Shown: positions 37,622-46,178, counted from the stretch's first letter. The stretch: 64,000 nt of DNA from JAPLKB01 sp964429485 (GCA_964429485.1 CAYSBW010000001.1:1-64000); one strand, 5' to 3'. Numbers and translations are program-made. Notes: a model not told the origin generated them from the letters alone.

Positions 37622-37875
37622 ATCCGATCGATTCATTAAAACCTTCAATTTTATATGAATGCCGGTGCAATACTATATTTGTACAAACTCATTCATCGCA
37701 CCGGAACTGTAAAATTAATTCTATTTCAGCTGAGTATCTCCGGCATTTGGCCAAACTGCAAAGCCCCTTGCCTCATAACAGATTGCTTAAAATGAAGATA
37801 AAAATATCTGCTAATGAAAAATCCTGTATTAAAAAAACCATTTTCAATAATTCAGAAAAAAAGAGGGTGCAGTGA
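37618..37875 (+). CDS. small unknown protein in the ior operon
   Basis: An 85-residue basic protein that I do not recognise. It has Cys-containing N-terminal residues (YECRCN) and a Lys-rich tail. It overlaps the upstream IorA-like gene by four bases (ATGA) and the downstream iorB start by three or four bases (GTGA). That fits a translationally coupled chain and argues that it is real. A spurious frame remains possible, because similarity cannot be tested here. Confidence 0.5.
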   Translation: MNPIDSLKPSILYECRCNTIFVQTHSSHRNCKINSISAEYLRHLAKLQSPLPHNRLLKMKIKISANEKSCIKKTIFNNSEKKRVQ

Positions 37876-38453
37876 ACCTCCAGATTGTATGTGCTGGTAC
37901 AGGAGGACGAGGTGTACTCCTGTTTTCTACAATCCTCATTGAGGCAGCGATCAGTGCAGGCTATCATGCTATTGCATCTGACGAATACGGCATGAGTCAG
38001 AGAGGAGGCTCTGTTGTTTCTCTTATCAAAATCGGCAATTTCAAAAGCCCCCTTATAGGCAAGGGAAATGCCGATATTTTATTTTTATTTAAGGAAACAG
38101 AATTTTATCGGGGGCTCGGCTTCTTGAAAAAAAATGGACTGGCAATAGTCAACACGGAAAAAAATTCTCTCCCTGAAGAAATTAATAGTATATTTTTAAA
38201 AAAGAACATCACATATATGAATGTCAACGCTGATAGCATTGCAGCAAATAAAAACATGGTACAGGCATCAAATATGGCGCTCCTCGGTTTCTTTTCTTAT
38301 CTGGATATTAAGCCTTTCAATGTTTACAATATCAAAAATATAATCAGAAAAAAAATAAAGCAGGAATTTTTAGAAAAAAACCAAGAAATTTTTGACTCAG
38401 GCTATGAAGTTGCACAAAACAAAAATATCTGTTTTAAACAGTTGGGATTTTAA
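37872..38453 (+). CDS. iorB: indolepyruvate:ferredoxin oxidoreductase beta subunit
   Basis: A 193-residue gamma-type domain of the 2-oxoacid:ferredoxin oxidoreductase family. It has the N-terminal CAGTGGRGVLLFSTILIEAA and the SDEYGMSQRGGSVVSLIKIG motif that marks IorB. It works with IorA to oxidise aryl pyruvates to aryl-CoA and CO2. Translation starts at GTG, overlapping the stop of the small ORF. Its stop codon overlaps the iorA ATG by one base, so expression is coupled. Confidence 0.93.
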   Translation: MNLQIVCAGTGGRGVLLFSTILIEAAISAGYHAIASDEYGMSQRGGSVVSLIKIGNFKSPLIGKGNADILFLFKETEFYRGLGFLKKNGLAIVNTEKNSLPEEINSIFLKKNITYMNVNADSIAANKNMVQASNMALLGFFSYLDIKPFNVYNIKNIIRKKIKQEFLEKNQEIFDSGYEVAQNKNICFKQLGF

Positions 38454-40273
38454 TGGATAAAGGAATTCATACAGAAATAATGATTGGCAATTATGCAATA
38501 GCAAGAGGTTTAGTAGAAGCAGGATTAGAAATTGCCACAGCCTACCCTGGAACTCCGAGTTCAGAAATTATACCTGGCATCATAGAGTTTAACAGAAGAG
38601 AGCAGGGAAATATCTATACAGAGTGGTCTGTTAATGAAAAATGTGCCATTGAAGCAGCTTTTGGAGGAGCCTATGCAGGTAGAAAAGCCACCTGTATAAT
38701 GAAACAGGTGGGATTAAATGTAGCATTCCCGGCACTTTTGAAGGGACGAAATAGTAAGTTGAAAGGTGCTCTGGTAATCATATCATGTGATGATCCCGGA
38801 CCTCAATCATCACAAACTGAACAGGATACGAGGCTGCTCGCCGCCTTGTTTGATATTCCCGTCTTTGAGCCTGCTTCACCTAAGGAGGCCTGCGATGTTG
38901 CTTATATGGCGCTACAATATTCCGCTGAAAAACAGAGGCCTGTAATATTCAGGTCCACTCACAGGATTAACCATTCAAGAGAAGCAGTTCCGCTTTATCC
39001 TCCTGGCAAAAGGAAGGTTACTCTTCATGAGGGCACGGATGGCGCTGTCCCGTTATTACACAATTCCTCAGATTTAATAACTGCCAGATTCGGTATTATT
39101 GCTTCAGGCATGAGTTACTCCATTGCCTCGGATGTTATAGCAGAGCTTGGTCTTGATGAATTAATCCCGGTGTATAAAATTGTTAAATTACCCGATACAG
39201 TATTAAATATCAGAAAGGACATGGAATTTTGGAAAGAAAATCCGGAACTTTACAAATTTATTTTTAATAAGGAAAAAATACTGATTCTGGAAGAAACAGA
39301 CAGTGTACTTGAAGTTCTTTGCGATTACGGGGATAAAATATGCGGGAGACTAAACGGATATATTCCTGATGCCGGCGAGCTGACCTATGATGTTATAAAG
39401 AATGCGGTGCAAAGAATAAATGCAGATCTGGACATCAGAATAAAAAAATTCACAGCAGTTCCCTTAATGGAAGAATCATTTCAAGACACAGAAATTCAAG
39501 CAGCGCCACCTGTATTATGTGCAGGTTGTCCACATAGAGCATCTTTTTTTGCAATGAAACAGGCCTTCCCCGAAGCAATCTTTCCCGGTGATATAGGGTG
39601 CTACACCTTGGGTGTATCACAGGGCGCTGTAGACACCTGCCTTGATATGGGCGGTGGGATTGGTATGGCTTCCGGTTTCTTCAATGCCATCAACCAGGAC
39701 AATGAGAAAATACCTATTATTGCCTCTGTCGGGGATTCAACATTTTTTCACTCTTGCCTGCCCCCTCTTTACGATGCGGTACAGAAACAAAAAGCCTTTA
39801 TACTTATCATTATGGACAATGGTACTACAGCCATGACAGGGATGCAACCAACTCCGCATACAGGCATCATGGCGGACAACACAAAGGGTCACCAGGTAAT
39901 AATGGAAAATACAATAAAGGGCTTGGGTGTTGAATATTTGAGAATTATTGATCCCTATGACATACAGCACATGATAAGCACGATACAGGATGCTGGGCAT
40001 TATATCAATAAAAAAAACAGTGGTCCGGCAGTAATCATTGCAAGAAGGGAATGCATCCTTATTGCAGAAAACAAGAATCGAGGTTACTTTGACGTAACAA
40101 AACTGGAAAAAGGGTGTCTGGGCTGCAAAATTTGTATGAAATCTTTCAATTGTCCTGCCATGTTGTTTGTTGAAGAAAAAAATAAAATTTTAATCGATAA
40201 GAATCTTTGCATTGGATGTGGGGTGTGTATTCCCGTTTGTAAAATCAGCAGACAGCAAAAAAAATTACAGTAA
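38453..40273 (+). CDS. iorA: indolepyruvate:ferredoxin oxidoreductase alpha subunit
   Basis: A 606-residue thiamine-diphosphate enzyme. Domain order is a pyrimidine-binding domain with AYPGTPSSEI and the activating glutamate in WSVNEKCAIEAA, a middle domain, and a TPP domain. The TPP site has Gly427-Asp428-Ser429 and Asn456. The C-terminal two-cluster ferredoxin domain has CLGCKICMKSFNC and CIGCGVCIPVC. All key residues are present, in contrast to the upstream paralogue. The operon also holds an aminotransferase, so aromatic amino acid fermentation is likely. A glycosyltransferase gene follows 14 bases after the stop. Confidence 0.95.
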   Translation: MDKGIHTEIMIGNYAIARGLVEAGLEIATAYPGTPSSEIIPGIIEFNRREQGNIYTEWSVNEKCAIEAAFGGAYAGRKATCIMKQVGLNVAFPALLKGRNSKLKGALVIISCDDPGPQSSQTEQDTRLLAALFDIPVFEPASPKEACDVAYMALQYSAEKQRPVIFRSTHRINHSREAVPLYPPGKRKVTLHEGTDGAVPLLHNSSDLITARFGIIASGMSYSIASDVIAELGLDELIPVYKIVKLPDTVLNIRKDMEFWKENPELYKFIFNKEKILILEETDSVLEVLCDYGDKICGRLNGYIPDAGELTYDVIKNAVQRINADLDIRIKKFTAVPLMEESFQDTEIQAAPPVLCAGCPHRASFFAMKQAFPEAIFPGDIGCYTLGVSQGAVDTCLDMGGGIGMASGFFNAINQDNEKIPIIASVGDSTFFHSCLPPLYDAVQKQKAFILIIMDNGTTAMTGMQPTPHTGIMADNTKGHQVIMENTIKGLGVEYLRIIDPYDIQHMISTIQDAGHYINKKNSGPAVIIARRECILIAENKNRGYFDVTKLEKGCLGCKICMKSFNCPAMLFVEEKNKILIDKNLCIGCGVCIPVCKISRQQKKLQ

Positions 40274-40287
40274 TAAAGGAAAAGGCC

Positions 40288-41253
40288 ATGCTTTCCATTG
40301 TCATAATAACGAAAGATACAGAAGAACTTTTGAAAAACCTTCTATTTTCAATTAATAAAGATGAAACCATAAAACCTTTTTTAAAAGAGGTAATTGTCGT
40401 AGACAACGGATCTATTGATAAAACCTCTGAAATGATTCAAGGAAATTTTCCTGATTTAATGTACATAAAAAATGAAAAAAACGAAGGCTTTGCTGCTGCT
40501 GTCAATAAAGCCTTGTTCCATGCTGTAGGTAAATATATATATTTTTTGAATTCAGACACTCTCATTATTGAAGGTGAAATAAAAAAGATGCTTGATATCA
40601 TGGAAAACAATCCTGATATCGGGATCTGTGGCCCGCAACTTGTATACCCTGATATGCGACTTCAGAGATCTTTTGCATATGTTCCATCGCTACTTTTTGA
40701 AATATTTCCGCGTTCTCTCGCTGAAGTCATATATCCTGAAAAAATTTCCTCTAGTCCCTCAGGAAAAGAAACCAATGTTATTGATGTTCCTTCCCTTATT
40801 GGAGCTGCTATTCTTACAAGAAAAAATGTACTTGATACCCTGAAGGGTTTTGACGAACGCTTCTTCTTCTTCCTTGAGGAAACGGACCTTTGTTTAAGAG
40901 TTAAAAACTTAAAATATGTAAACAATGGAAAAACCAGAACATACAGAGTGGTTTTTTATCCTTATGCAAAAGTAATTCATCTGCAGGGAAAAACAGTTTC
41001 CAAAAATTGGGTTTCGGGCAGGATTGAATATAATATATCTCTTTATAAATTTATAAAAAAACATCATTCTTCAAAGTACTTCATGTTTTTTAAATCAATC
41101 AGGTTTTTTAAGTGCTCAATATTTCTTATATTGTTCTTTGCTCTGCCCTTGTTACCCGTTAAGGAAAAATTAAAAAGGTCTTATATCTATTATTCAAAAC
41201 TATTCCTCTGGCACATAAAAGGCTGCCCGGACAATAAGGGCCTGCGCGCTTAA
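40288..41253 (+). CDS. GT2-family glycosyltransferase
   Basis: A 321-residue inverting glycosyltransferase of the GT-A fold. It has VVDNGSIDKTSEM (nucleotide binding), LNSDTLI (DxD-like metal site) and FFFFLEETDLCLRVK (catalytic ED region). One C-terminal hydrophobic segment (near residues 275-295) suggests a membrane anchor. It lies 14 bases after iorA, but a link to amino acid metabolism is unlikely. Its substrate, perhaps a rhamnosyl-type surface sugar, is unknown. Confidence 0.88.
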   Translation: MLSIVIITKDTEELLKNLLFSINKDETIKPFLKEVIVVDNGSIDKTSEMIQGNFPDLMYIKNEKNEGFAAAVNKALFHAVGKYIYFLNSDTLIIEGEIKKMLDIMENNPDIGICGPQLVYPDMRLQRSFAYVPSLLFEIFPRSLAEVIYPEKISSSPSGKETNVIDVPSLIGAAILTRKNVLDTLKGFDERFFFFLEETDLCLRVKNLKYVNNGKTRTYRVVFYPYAKVIHLQGKTVSKNWVSGRIEYNISLYKFIKKHHSSKYFMFFKSIRFFKCSIFLILFFALPLLPVKEKLKRSYIYYSKLFLWHIKGCPDNKGLRA

Positions 41254-41275
41254 GAACAAACACATATTACAGGAA

Positions 41276-41491
41276 TCAGCTTTCCAACACAAAAATCACT
41301 TCAAGAGTAACTCTATACTCGATAATTTTTCCATCTTCAACTTTGCATCGCGATTCCTTTACCTTCATGCCTGTTATACCTCTTAATGTCTTGGAAGCCC
41401 TTTTGAAACCTACCATAATTGCATCATCGAAACTTTTAGGCGAACCTGAAACTACCTCGGTGATTCTTGCTACTTTTCCGTCTGACCTCAT
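41276..41491 (-). CDS. dodecin flavin-binding protein
   Basis: A 71-residue protein of the dodecin family, a dodecameric store that binds flavin dimers. The VVSGSPKSFDDAI motif and the final strand KIIEYRVTLEVIFVL are present. Length and plan are normal. The ATG follows AGGAGG. The gene is convergent with the glycosyltransferase gene, 22 bases away. Confidence 0.92.
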   Translation of the reverse strand: MRSDGKVARITEVVSGSPKSFDDAIMVGFKRASKTLRGITGMKVKESRCKVEDGKIIEYRVTLEVIFVLES

Positions 41492-41538
41492 AACTTCTAT
41501 CCTCCTGTTTTTTATAAAAATAATTAAAATAATTCTTA

Positions 41539-41567
41539 AAGGCTATCAAGAAGTGCAATACCTGTCA
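41539..41567 (-). promoter_or_regulatory. putative promoter of the dodecin gene
   Basis: On the minus strand, a perfect TTGACA (41562-41567) lies 17 bases from a poor TAGCCT hexamer (41539-41544), 48 bases before the dodecin start. The -35 element is good and the -10 element is weak. Confidence 0.4.
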
Positions 41568-41647
41568 ACAGCAAAAAAAAGCATTAATCAGGGCCCTTTT
41601 ATGCATACTATAATCAATTATTTCCAGGAGGATAAATATGATCAAAT

Positions 41648-41698
41648 AAATTTGCCGGATAACCTGATTTATATTCTGGATGGCAATCCGGCAAATTT
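41648..41698. terminator. 13-bp perfect inverted repeat after the hsp20 pair
   Basis: AAATTTGCCGGAT and its exact complement enclose 25 bases. It lies just beyond the stop of the second hsp20 gene (minus strand) and ahead of dodecin. On the minus strand the hairpin is followed by TTTATTT, so it probably terminates the hsp20 transcript. It may also shield the dodecin promoter. Confidence 0.6.
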
Positions 41699-41755
41699 TC
41701 CTGCATTAATTCTTCAGATGATTTTTTTGTTATTTTAAATACCTGTGACTTGTGT

Positions 41756-42163
41756 TCAAGTGTCTGCTACCACTGCAATTTTCCTTGCTTTAGCAGGTTC
41801 TGCCTTTGGCAGCACCAGTTTTAATATTCCCTTATCAAGGGTTGCTTTTATGTTATCTTTGTTAATTTCACCGGAAAGAGTAAAACTCCTCTGGTAATCT
41901 CCAATACCATATTCTGCATGGATAACCCTCAGATTTCCCGGTACTTCTGTGTTGACTTTTCCGTATATGGTAAGCACGTTCTTTTCAAGTATTATATCAA
42001 TATCCTTTTCATCAACACCCGGCAAATCTGCTACAAGTATAATATCATCCTTTCTCTCATAAATATCCACATCAGGTATATATATCTTTGATGACCTTGT
42101 CCTCTCTATGCGATCCTCATTTTCAACTTCTTTTTTCTGAATATTCTTAGTTTTTTCTATCAT
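41756..42163 (-). CDS. small heat-shock protein Hsp20 (second copy)
   Basis: A 135-residue alpha-crystallin-domain chaperone that holds unfolding proteins. The domain (about 25-125) has VDIYERKDDIILVADLPGVDEKDI and the closing GILKLVLPKAE, but lacks a clear C-terminal IxI motif. It lies 15 bases downstream of the first hsp20 gene. The two differ enough to form hetero-oligomers rather than being a recent duplication. Confidence 0.92.
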   Translation of the reverse strand: MIEKTKNIQKKEVENEDRIERTRSSKIYIPDVDIYERKDDIILVADLPGVDEKDIDIILEKNVLTIYGKVNTEVPGNLRVIHAEYGIGDYQRSFTLSGEINKDNIKATLDKGILKLVLPKAEPAKARKIAVVADT

Positions 42164-42178
42164 AGGACACCTCCTGAT

Positions 42179-42625
42179 TTAGGTTATATTTATTGTTATT
42201 TTTTTGGGCTTATCTGCTTCCAGGCGTGGTAAGGATATGGATAAAATGCCCTTATTAAGATTGGCCTCCACCTTTTCAGCGTCAATAGGAAAAGGAATTT
42301 CTACAGTTTTTGTGAATTTTCCATACCAGCGTTCCCTTCTATGGTATGATTCATCTTCTCCTATCTTTACAGGTTCGCGTGAACCACGTATTGTCAGAAG
42401 CTTACCTGCAACAGATATGTCAACATCAGCATCTGGAATTCCGGGTAATTCCGTTGTTACGAGAGCCTTCTCCTCATTTGTCCATACATTTACAGCAGGG
42501 AAGTCCTGGGATGATGACGGAACTACACTTGATAATAATCTGCTTATTTCCTTCTGCATGCGTTCAATATCATTCCAGGGGCTTATACCTTTTCCAAATA
42601 CACCGCCATTTTCTGTCCAAAGCAT
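42179..42625 (-). CDS. small heat-shock protein Hsp20 (first copy)
   Basis: A 148-residue alpha-crystallin-domain protein. The core includes TTELPGIPDADVDISVAGKLL, RRERWYGKFTKTVEIPFPIDAEKVEA and GILSISLPRLEADKPKKI. It is the promoter-proximal member of the pair. A GGAGGGATTACC site precedes its ATG. Expression probably rises on stress from the promoter and palindrome just upstream. Confidence 0.93.
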   Translation of the reverse strand: MLWTENGGVFGKGISPWNDIERMQKEISRLLSSVVPSSSQDFPAVNVWTNEEKALVTTELPGIPDADVDISVAGKLLTIRGSREPVKIGEDESYHRRERWYGKFTKTVEIPFPIDAEKVEANLNKGILSISLPRLEADKPKKITINIT

Positions 42626-42671
42626 GGTAATCCCTCCTTTGATATAATATTTGTTTATTATTATTAGTAAG

Positions 42672-42690
42672 TTACATATTACTTATGTAA
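42672..42690. promoter_or_regulatory. palindrome at the hsp20 transcription start
   Basis: TTACATA and TATGTAA flank a 5-base centre. The palindrome sits directly downstream of the -10 element of the hsp20 promoter, where a repressor or a start-site hairpin could act. It is not a CIRCE element. Confidence 0.4.
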
Positions 42691-42692
42691 AT

Positions 42693-42721
42693 AATATTTT
42701 CATTCTCCTTGATTTTGTCAA
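42693..42721 (-). promoter_or_regulatory. putative sigma-70 promoter of the hsp20 pair
   Basis: On the minus strand, a perfect TTGACA (42716-42721) lies 17 bases from AATATT (42693-42698), 67 bases before the first hsp20 start. It looks like a housekeeping rather than a sigma-32 promoter. Confidence 0.55.
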
Positions 42722-43064
42722 GAGGTACGAAGTTGTATATGGAGTAATGCAAGGGGAGATATATTTGCCGATATGATTTTTTCCTCTGTACTCTGTAATC
42801 ATAGACAGAGTATGTACCAATTTATACTTAGCAAGATAAACAGTCAAAGCGAAAGGACAAAAAACTTAAAAAAGGAAGAGGTGATATTGCTGAATAATTT
42901 TTTGGCTCAGATATGGGATTTTTGTTGACTTGGAGTTGATTGCAATTTCACGTTTTTCTCTCTTTGTTTTTTTTTACTGATTTGCTATTATTAATGTGCA
43001 GCCATCCTGATGTTAATCAGTTTGTATCTTTTAACAACAAAGCCTTTACAGGATTGAGAGCTGC

Positions 43065-43092
43065 TTGTCAAAATGTGAGAAAGTATTATACA
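43065..43092 (+). promoter_or_regulatory. putative promoter of the cupin gene
   Basis: TTGTCA and TATACA are separated by 16 bases. The transcript would begin about 12 bases before the ATG, which leaves the GGAGGAAGG site intact but a very short leader. Confidence 0.35.
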
Positions 43093-43110
43093 TAATCATG
43101 GAGGAAGGAT

Positions 43111-43605
43111 ATGTTCAGAAAAACAACCTTAGTTTTCTTAGTCATTCTTTTGTTCGCAGGTATATCCATGGCAGCAGAAACTATCCCGAAAGTGAATGGA
43201 AAGGATTACGGCAAAGAGCCATGGATTGTGGATATTGAGGAAGAAACTGTGAAGAATAAAAATTTTCGCACTGCCATGTGGACAGGACAAAATCTCCAGA
43301 TGACCGTCATGTCGATCAAGCCAGGCAGTGAAATAGGCCTGGAGAAACACGACAGAGGCGATCAGTTTATCCGTGTTGAAAAAGGACGTGCCCGTGTTTT
43401 AATGGGCAAATCCAGAGATAAAATGACATTTGATAAGAAAGTTTCGGATGACTGGGCGATTTTTATTCCGGAGGGATTCTGGCACAATATTATCAATATT
43501 GGTAAAACACCCCTCAAGGTTTATGTGATTTACGCACCCCCGGAGCATGACACCGGTACAATTCACAAAACGTTTGAGGAATCTGAAAACGACCACGACC
43601 ACTAA
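43111..43605 (+). CDS. exported cupin-domain protein
   Basis: A 164-residue protein with a signal peptide (about 1-21, ending SMA-AE). A single cupin barrel follows, with EIGLEKHDRGDQFIRVEKGRARV and a second motif WHNIINIGKTPLKVYVIY. The histidine and glutamate pattern fits metal binding, and the tail (NDHDH) adds more histidines. The substrate is unknown. GGAGGAAGG precedes the ATG. Confidence 0.88.
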   Translation: MFRKTTLVFLVILLFAGISMAAETIPKVNGKDYGKEPWIVDIEEETVKNKNFRTAMWTGQNLQMTVMSIKPGSEIGLEKHDRGDQFIRVEKGRARVLMGKSRDKMTFDKKVSDDWAIFIPEGFWHNIINIGKTPLKVYVIYAPPEHDTGTIHKTFEESENDHDH

Positions 43606-43710
43606 TTTATAAATTGTTATGATATTTTTGCGGCAAAGGATATTCCTGAGGCACCACCAGTAAAGGAACTGAGGTTTTTATAGAACAACAACCAGGATTT
43701 TCACGCAACC

Positions 43711-43902
43711 ATGAATTGGGTATTGGCAAGTATGAAAGACGCAGACCCAGTTACAGGAGAACTGTGGCCAACTCTCACGGCGAAAAATCTATGGAAAGGC
43801 AAAAATTCTGACGATCTTCTAAGGTTTTTCAATGAATGGTACTATTTGTTGCCGGAACCAGGCAATGTAAAAGACGAGTTCAATTATAAGGATTATATAT
43901 GA
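43711..43902 (+). pseudogene. short ORF, possible remnant interrupted by an in-frame TAG
   Basis: A 63-residue frame that I do not recognise, with a protein-like composition (aromatic and charged, WYYLLPEPGNVKDEF near the end). The same frame continues upstream past a TAG at 43681-43683 for another 25 open codons (from 43606). That suggests a decayed longer gene. It overlaps the TM2 gene by four bases (ATGA) and has no clear ribosome-binding site. It may instead be a real small gene. Confidence 0.4.
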
Positions 43903-44297
43903 GCAATTCAAATGATACACACCTTAAATCTGTGGGCTATATACTGTGGATATTCGGTTTTATGGGATCACACCGGTTTTACTACGGTAAAACATTTACA
44001 GGAACAATCTGGTTTTTTACCTTAGGTCTTCTGCTGATAGGATGGATCATAGATTTTTTCCTCATTCCTTCGATGGATGACCAGTCTGATTTGAAATATA
44101 GAGGTGGCGACTTTGACTATACCATAGCTTGGATTTTACTCACATTTCTTGGATTGTTAGGTATACACCGCTTTTATATGAGAAAGTGGGCCACCGGTAT
44201 CATTTATCTTGTATCAGGTGGTCTCTTCGGGATAGGTTATCTCTATGATCTTTGGACGCTTAATGATCAGATCTCCTGCCTAAACAGCAATATCTGA
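43899..44297 (+). CDS. tandem TM2-domain membrane protein
   Basis: A 132-residue membrane protein with two TM2 units. Each is a two-helix hairpin with a G-x-HRFY motif (GSHRFYYGKTFTG and GIHRFYMRKWATG) followed by a helix with GxxWxxD- or YDLW-type ends. TM2 proteins have no settled function in bacteria. The start overlaps the preceding short ORF by four bases. Confidence 0.85.
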   Translation: MSNSNDTHLKSVGYILWIFGFMGSHRFYYGKTFTGTIWFFTLGLLLIGWIIDFFLIPSMDDQSDLKYRGGDFDYTIAWILLTFLGLLGIHRFYMRKWATGIIYLVSGGLFGIGYLYDLWTLNDQISCLNSNI

Positions 44298-44310
44298 TCC
44301 AGCAAAGATA

Positions 44311-44338
44311 AAAAATATGAAGATCTTTATATTTTTTT
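44311..44338. terminator. AT-rich hairpin after the TM2 gene
   Basis: AAAAAATAT pairs with ATATTTTTT across a 10-base loop, ending in a T run. It lies 14 bases past the TM2 stop. The low GC content makes it a weak terminator at best. Confidence 0.4.
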
Positions 44339-44475
44339 AAGGGAACTGAATTTTATATTGCAAGGAATATTCTTAAGAACCGGAATAAATGATTTACATA
44401 AAATCCTGCAGAGACATACTAAAAAGTAACAATTTATCCCAACCGGACATCTTAAAAAACTGAGGGTGGTATCGT

Positions 44476-44808
44476 ATGCAACATTGGTTTTTTCTCTCTA
44501 TAGCTATCGTTAGTGAGGTAATTGCAACTTCGGCTTTAAAAGCATCTGAAGGGTTTTCCCGTCTATGGCCATCGCTGATTGTTGCATCAGGTTATGCAAC
44601 TGCATTTTATTTTCTGTCACTTACATTGAAAACTATTCCGATTGGAGTTGTATATGCAATATGGTCCGGTGCAGGTATTACACTGATTGCTTTAATTGCA
44701 TGGCTATTATATGGTCAGGCACTTGATGTTCCGGCAATTATCGGCATACTTCTTATAGTTGCAGGTGTATTTGTTCTGAACGTATTTTCCAATACAATCT
44801 CTCTCTGA
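44476..44808 (+). CDS. small multidrug resistance (SMR/EmrE-type) transporter
   Basis: A 110-residue, four-helix transporter of the EmrE family. The essential glutamate is at position 14 (AIVSEVIATSALK), as in EmrE. The YAIWSGAGI and IGVVYAIW stretches are typical. The substrate could be quaternary ammonium compounds or guanidinium. No guanidine riboswitch is visible upstream. The ATG follows GGGTGGT. The glycerol dehydrogenase gene follows after 47 bases. Confidence 0.92.
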   Translation: MQHWFFLSIAIVSEVIATSALKASEGFSRLWPSLIVASGYATAFYFLSLTLKTIPIGVVYAIWSGAGITLIALIAWLLYGQALDVPAIIGILLIVAGVFVLNVFSNTISL

Positions 44809-44855
44809 TATTGTAGCTTCACAGTCAGCAATATTATTTGTCAGGAGGAAAACAA

Positions 44856-46025
44856 ATGAATAATCAAAGTACTTTAGACCCCAACATAATATACAAAAAG
44901 CTCTTGGACAACATGCAAACTATACAGCTTTTTGTTTCTCCCTCTCAATATATTCAGGGTTGGGGCGTTATTAACCTGCTTGGAGAGTACCTGTCTCTGT
45001 GCTTATCGGGATGCGCAGGCATACTTATTACCCCGGGGCGCAATCTTGCCCTTGGTGATATTGTTGACAGGAGTCTCAACAATGCCGGATTTACAGTAAA
45101 AAAGACAATCTTTCAGGGCGATTCTACTCTGAGCGAGGTGGAAAGGGTTGCAACTTTCTTTAAAGGTCCGAATTCTGCAAGTGTCCTTATTGGAATAGGC
45201 GGAGGCAAATGTCTTGATACCGCAAGAATGGCAGCTACGAGGCTTGGCGTGCATGTTGTCACAATTCCTACTACAGCCTCGACTGACGCACCCACTGCAG
45301 CACACTCTGTTATCTATGATGAGAATGGGGTTTTTAACTGCATAGAGTTCAGTGCAACTAATCCCCTGATGGTTCTGGCTGATCTTGATATCATTGCTGC
45401 TGCTCCGATTCGTTACATAATAGCTGGTATGGGGGATGCCTTTTCCACATTCTATGAGGCGCGGTGCTGTATGGATAATCCTGAAGCCCTAACTGCAAGA
45501 GGTGCCAGACCCACAATGGCAGCCATGGCTATTGCCCGGCAGTGTCGTGACATACTTCTTGATTATGGTACAGCAGCTCTGGATGAGATCAGAAATCACC
45601 AAACAGGGAATTCTCTTGCCCGCATTGTGGAGGCAAATATTCTTCTCAGCGGTCTTGGTTTCGAAAGTGGCGGCCTTGCAGGTGCGCATGGTGTGGCTCA
45701 GGGTTTGACAGCCTGCGATGATTTGCATAGAAACTATCTTCATGGAGAGCTGGTGGCAATAGGTACCATAACGCAACTTATAATGGAAAAAAGAATGGAT
45801 GAGGCTGAACAGGCGGCACGATTTTTCAAAGACGTAGGCCTGCCAACGCATCTTGCTCAGTTGGGATTTGATCCCATGCAAAGAGGATCCGAACTGGACA
45901 AAATTGTTCAGCAAAGTCTTAATGTGTTCTTTATACGATACGAGCCCTTTGAGATAACACACAGCCTTTTAAAATCAGCAATCCTGGAGGCAAATGAATT
46001 TGGAAAAAACGTAAATTCTATTTAA
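44856..46025 (+). CDS. gldA: glycerol dehydrogenase (iron-containing alcohol dehydrogenase superfamily)
   Basis: A 389-residue NAD-dependent dehydrogenase that interconverts glycerol and dihydroxyacetone. The NAD motif GIGGGKCLDTAR, the PTTASTDAPTAAHSVIYDENG stretch, and the metal ligands in GMGDAFSTF, GAHGVAQG and LHGELVAIG are present. I start at the ATG at 44856, directly after AGGAGG. The frame extends six codons further upstream from a TTG. A hairpin terminator follows. Confidence 0.93.
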   Translation: MNNQSTLDPNIIYKKLLDNMQTIQLFVSPSQYIQGWGVINLLGEYLSLCLSGCAGILITPGRNLALGDIVDRSLNNAGFTVKKTIFQGDSTLSEVERVATFFKGPNSASVLIGIGGGKCLDTARMAATRLGVHVVTIPTTASTDAPTAAHSVIYDENGVFNCIEFSATNPLMVLADLDIIAAAPIRYIIAGMGDAFSTFYEARCCMDNPEALTARGARPTMAAMAIARQCRDILLDYGTAALDEIRNHQTGNSLARIVEANILLSGLGFESGGLAGAHGVAQGLTACDDLHRNYLHGELVAIGTITQLIMEKRMDEAEQAARFFKDVGLPTHLAQLGFDPMQRGSELDKIVQQSLNVFFIRYEPFEITHSLLKSAILEANEFGKNVNSI

Positions 46026-46152
46026 CATCGAACATTAATTCAGATAATATCCGAACTGATTCAGATGGTTTATCTTGGTGACTGCATGTAATGGTTTCAA
46101 AAAACTGGCGGTGAGCTGCGGACATAAACAAGATTTTCAAAGTTTACAGCCT

Positions 46153-46178
46153 TAAAAGATAGCTGTCAGCTTCTTTTA
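46153..46178. terminator. bidirectional terminator between gldA and the Mpl-fusion gene
   Basis: TAAAAGA(T)AGCTG pairs with CAGCTTCTTTTA, with one bulged base and a small loop. The A and T runs at both ends suit termination of both convergent genes. Confidence 0.65.

Larger units (their letters stand above)
42626..43110. other. divergent regulatory region hsp20 / cupin
   Basis: A 485-base gene-free region. It holds the hsp20 promoter and palindrome on its left and a candidate cupin promoter on its right (TTGTCA and TATACA, 16 bases apart, 43065-43092). The middle contains T-rich runs and no ORF that I can support. Confidence 0.5.

Noticed and set aside
41624..41645. AGGAGG with ATG upstream of the 13-bp inverted repeat
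   Set aside because: The frame stops after three codons, so it is not a gene.
41343..41738. 131-codon plus-strand frame across the dodecin gene and its upstream region
   Set aside because: Its first part is antisense to dodecin and its end spans the inverted repeat. No ribosome-binding site or recognisable domain.
43681..43683. In-frame TAG as a pyrrolysine codon
   Set aside because: No evidence of a methylamine methyltransferase or pyl genes. A decayed frame is simpler.
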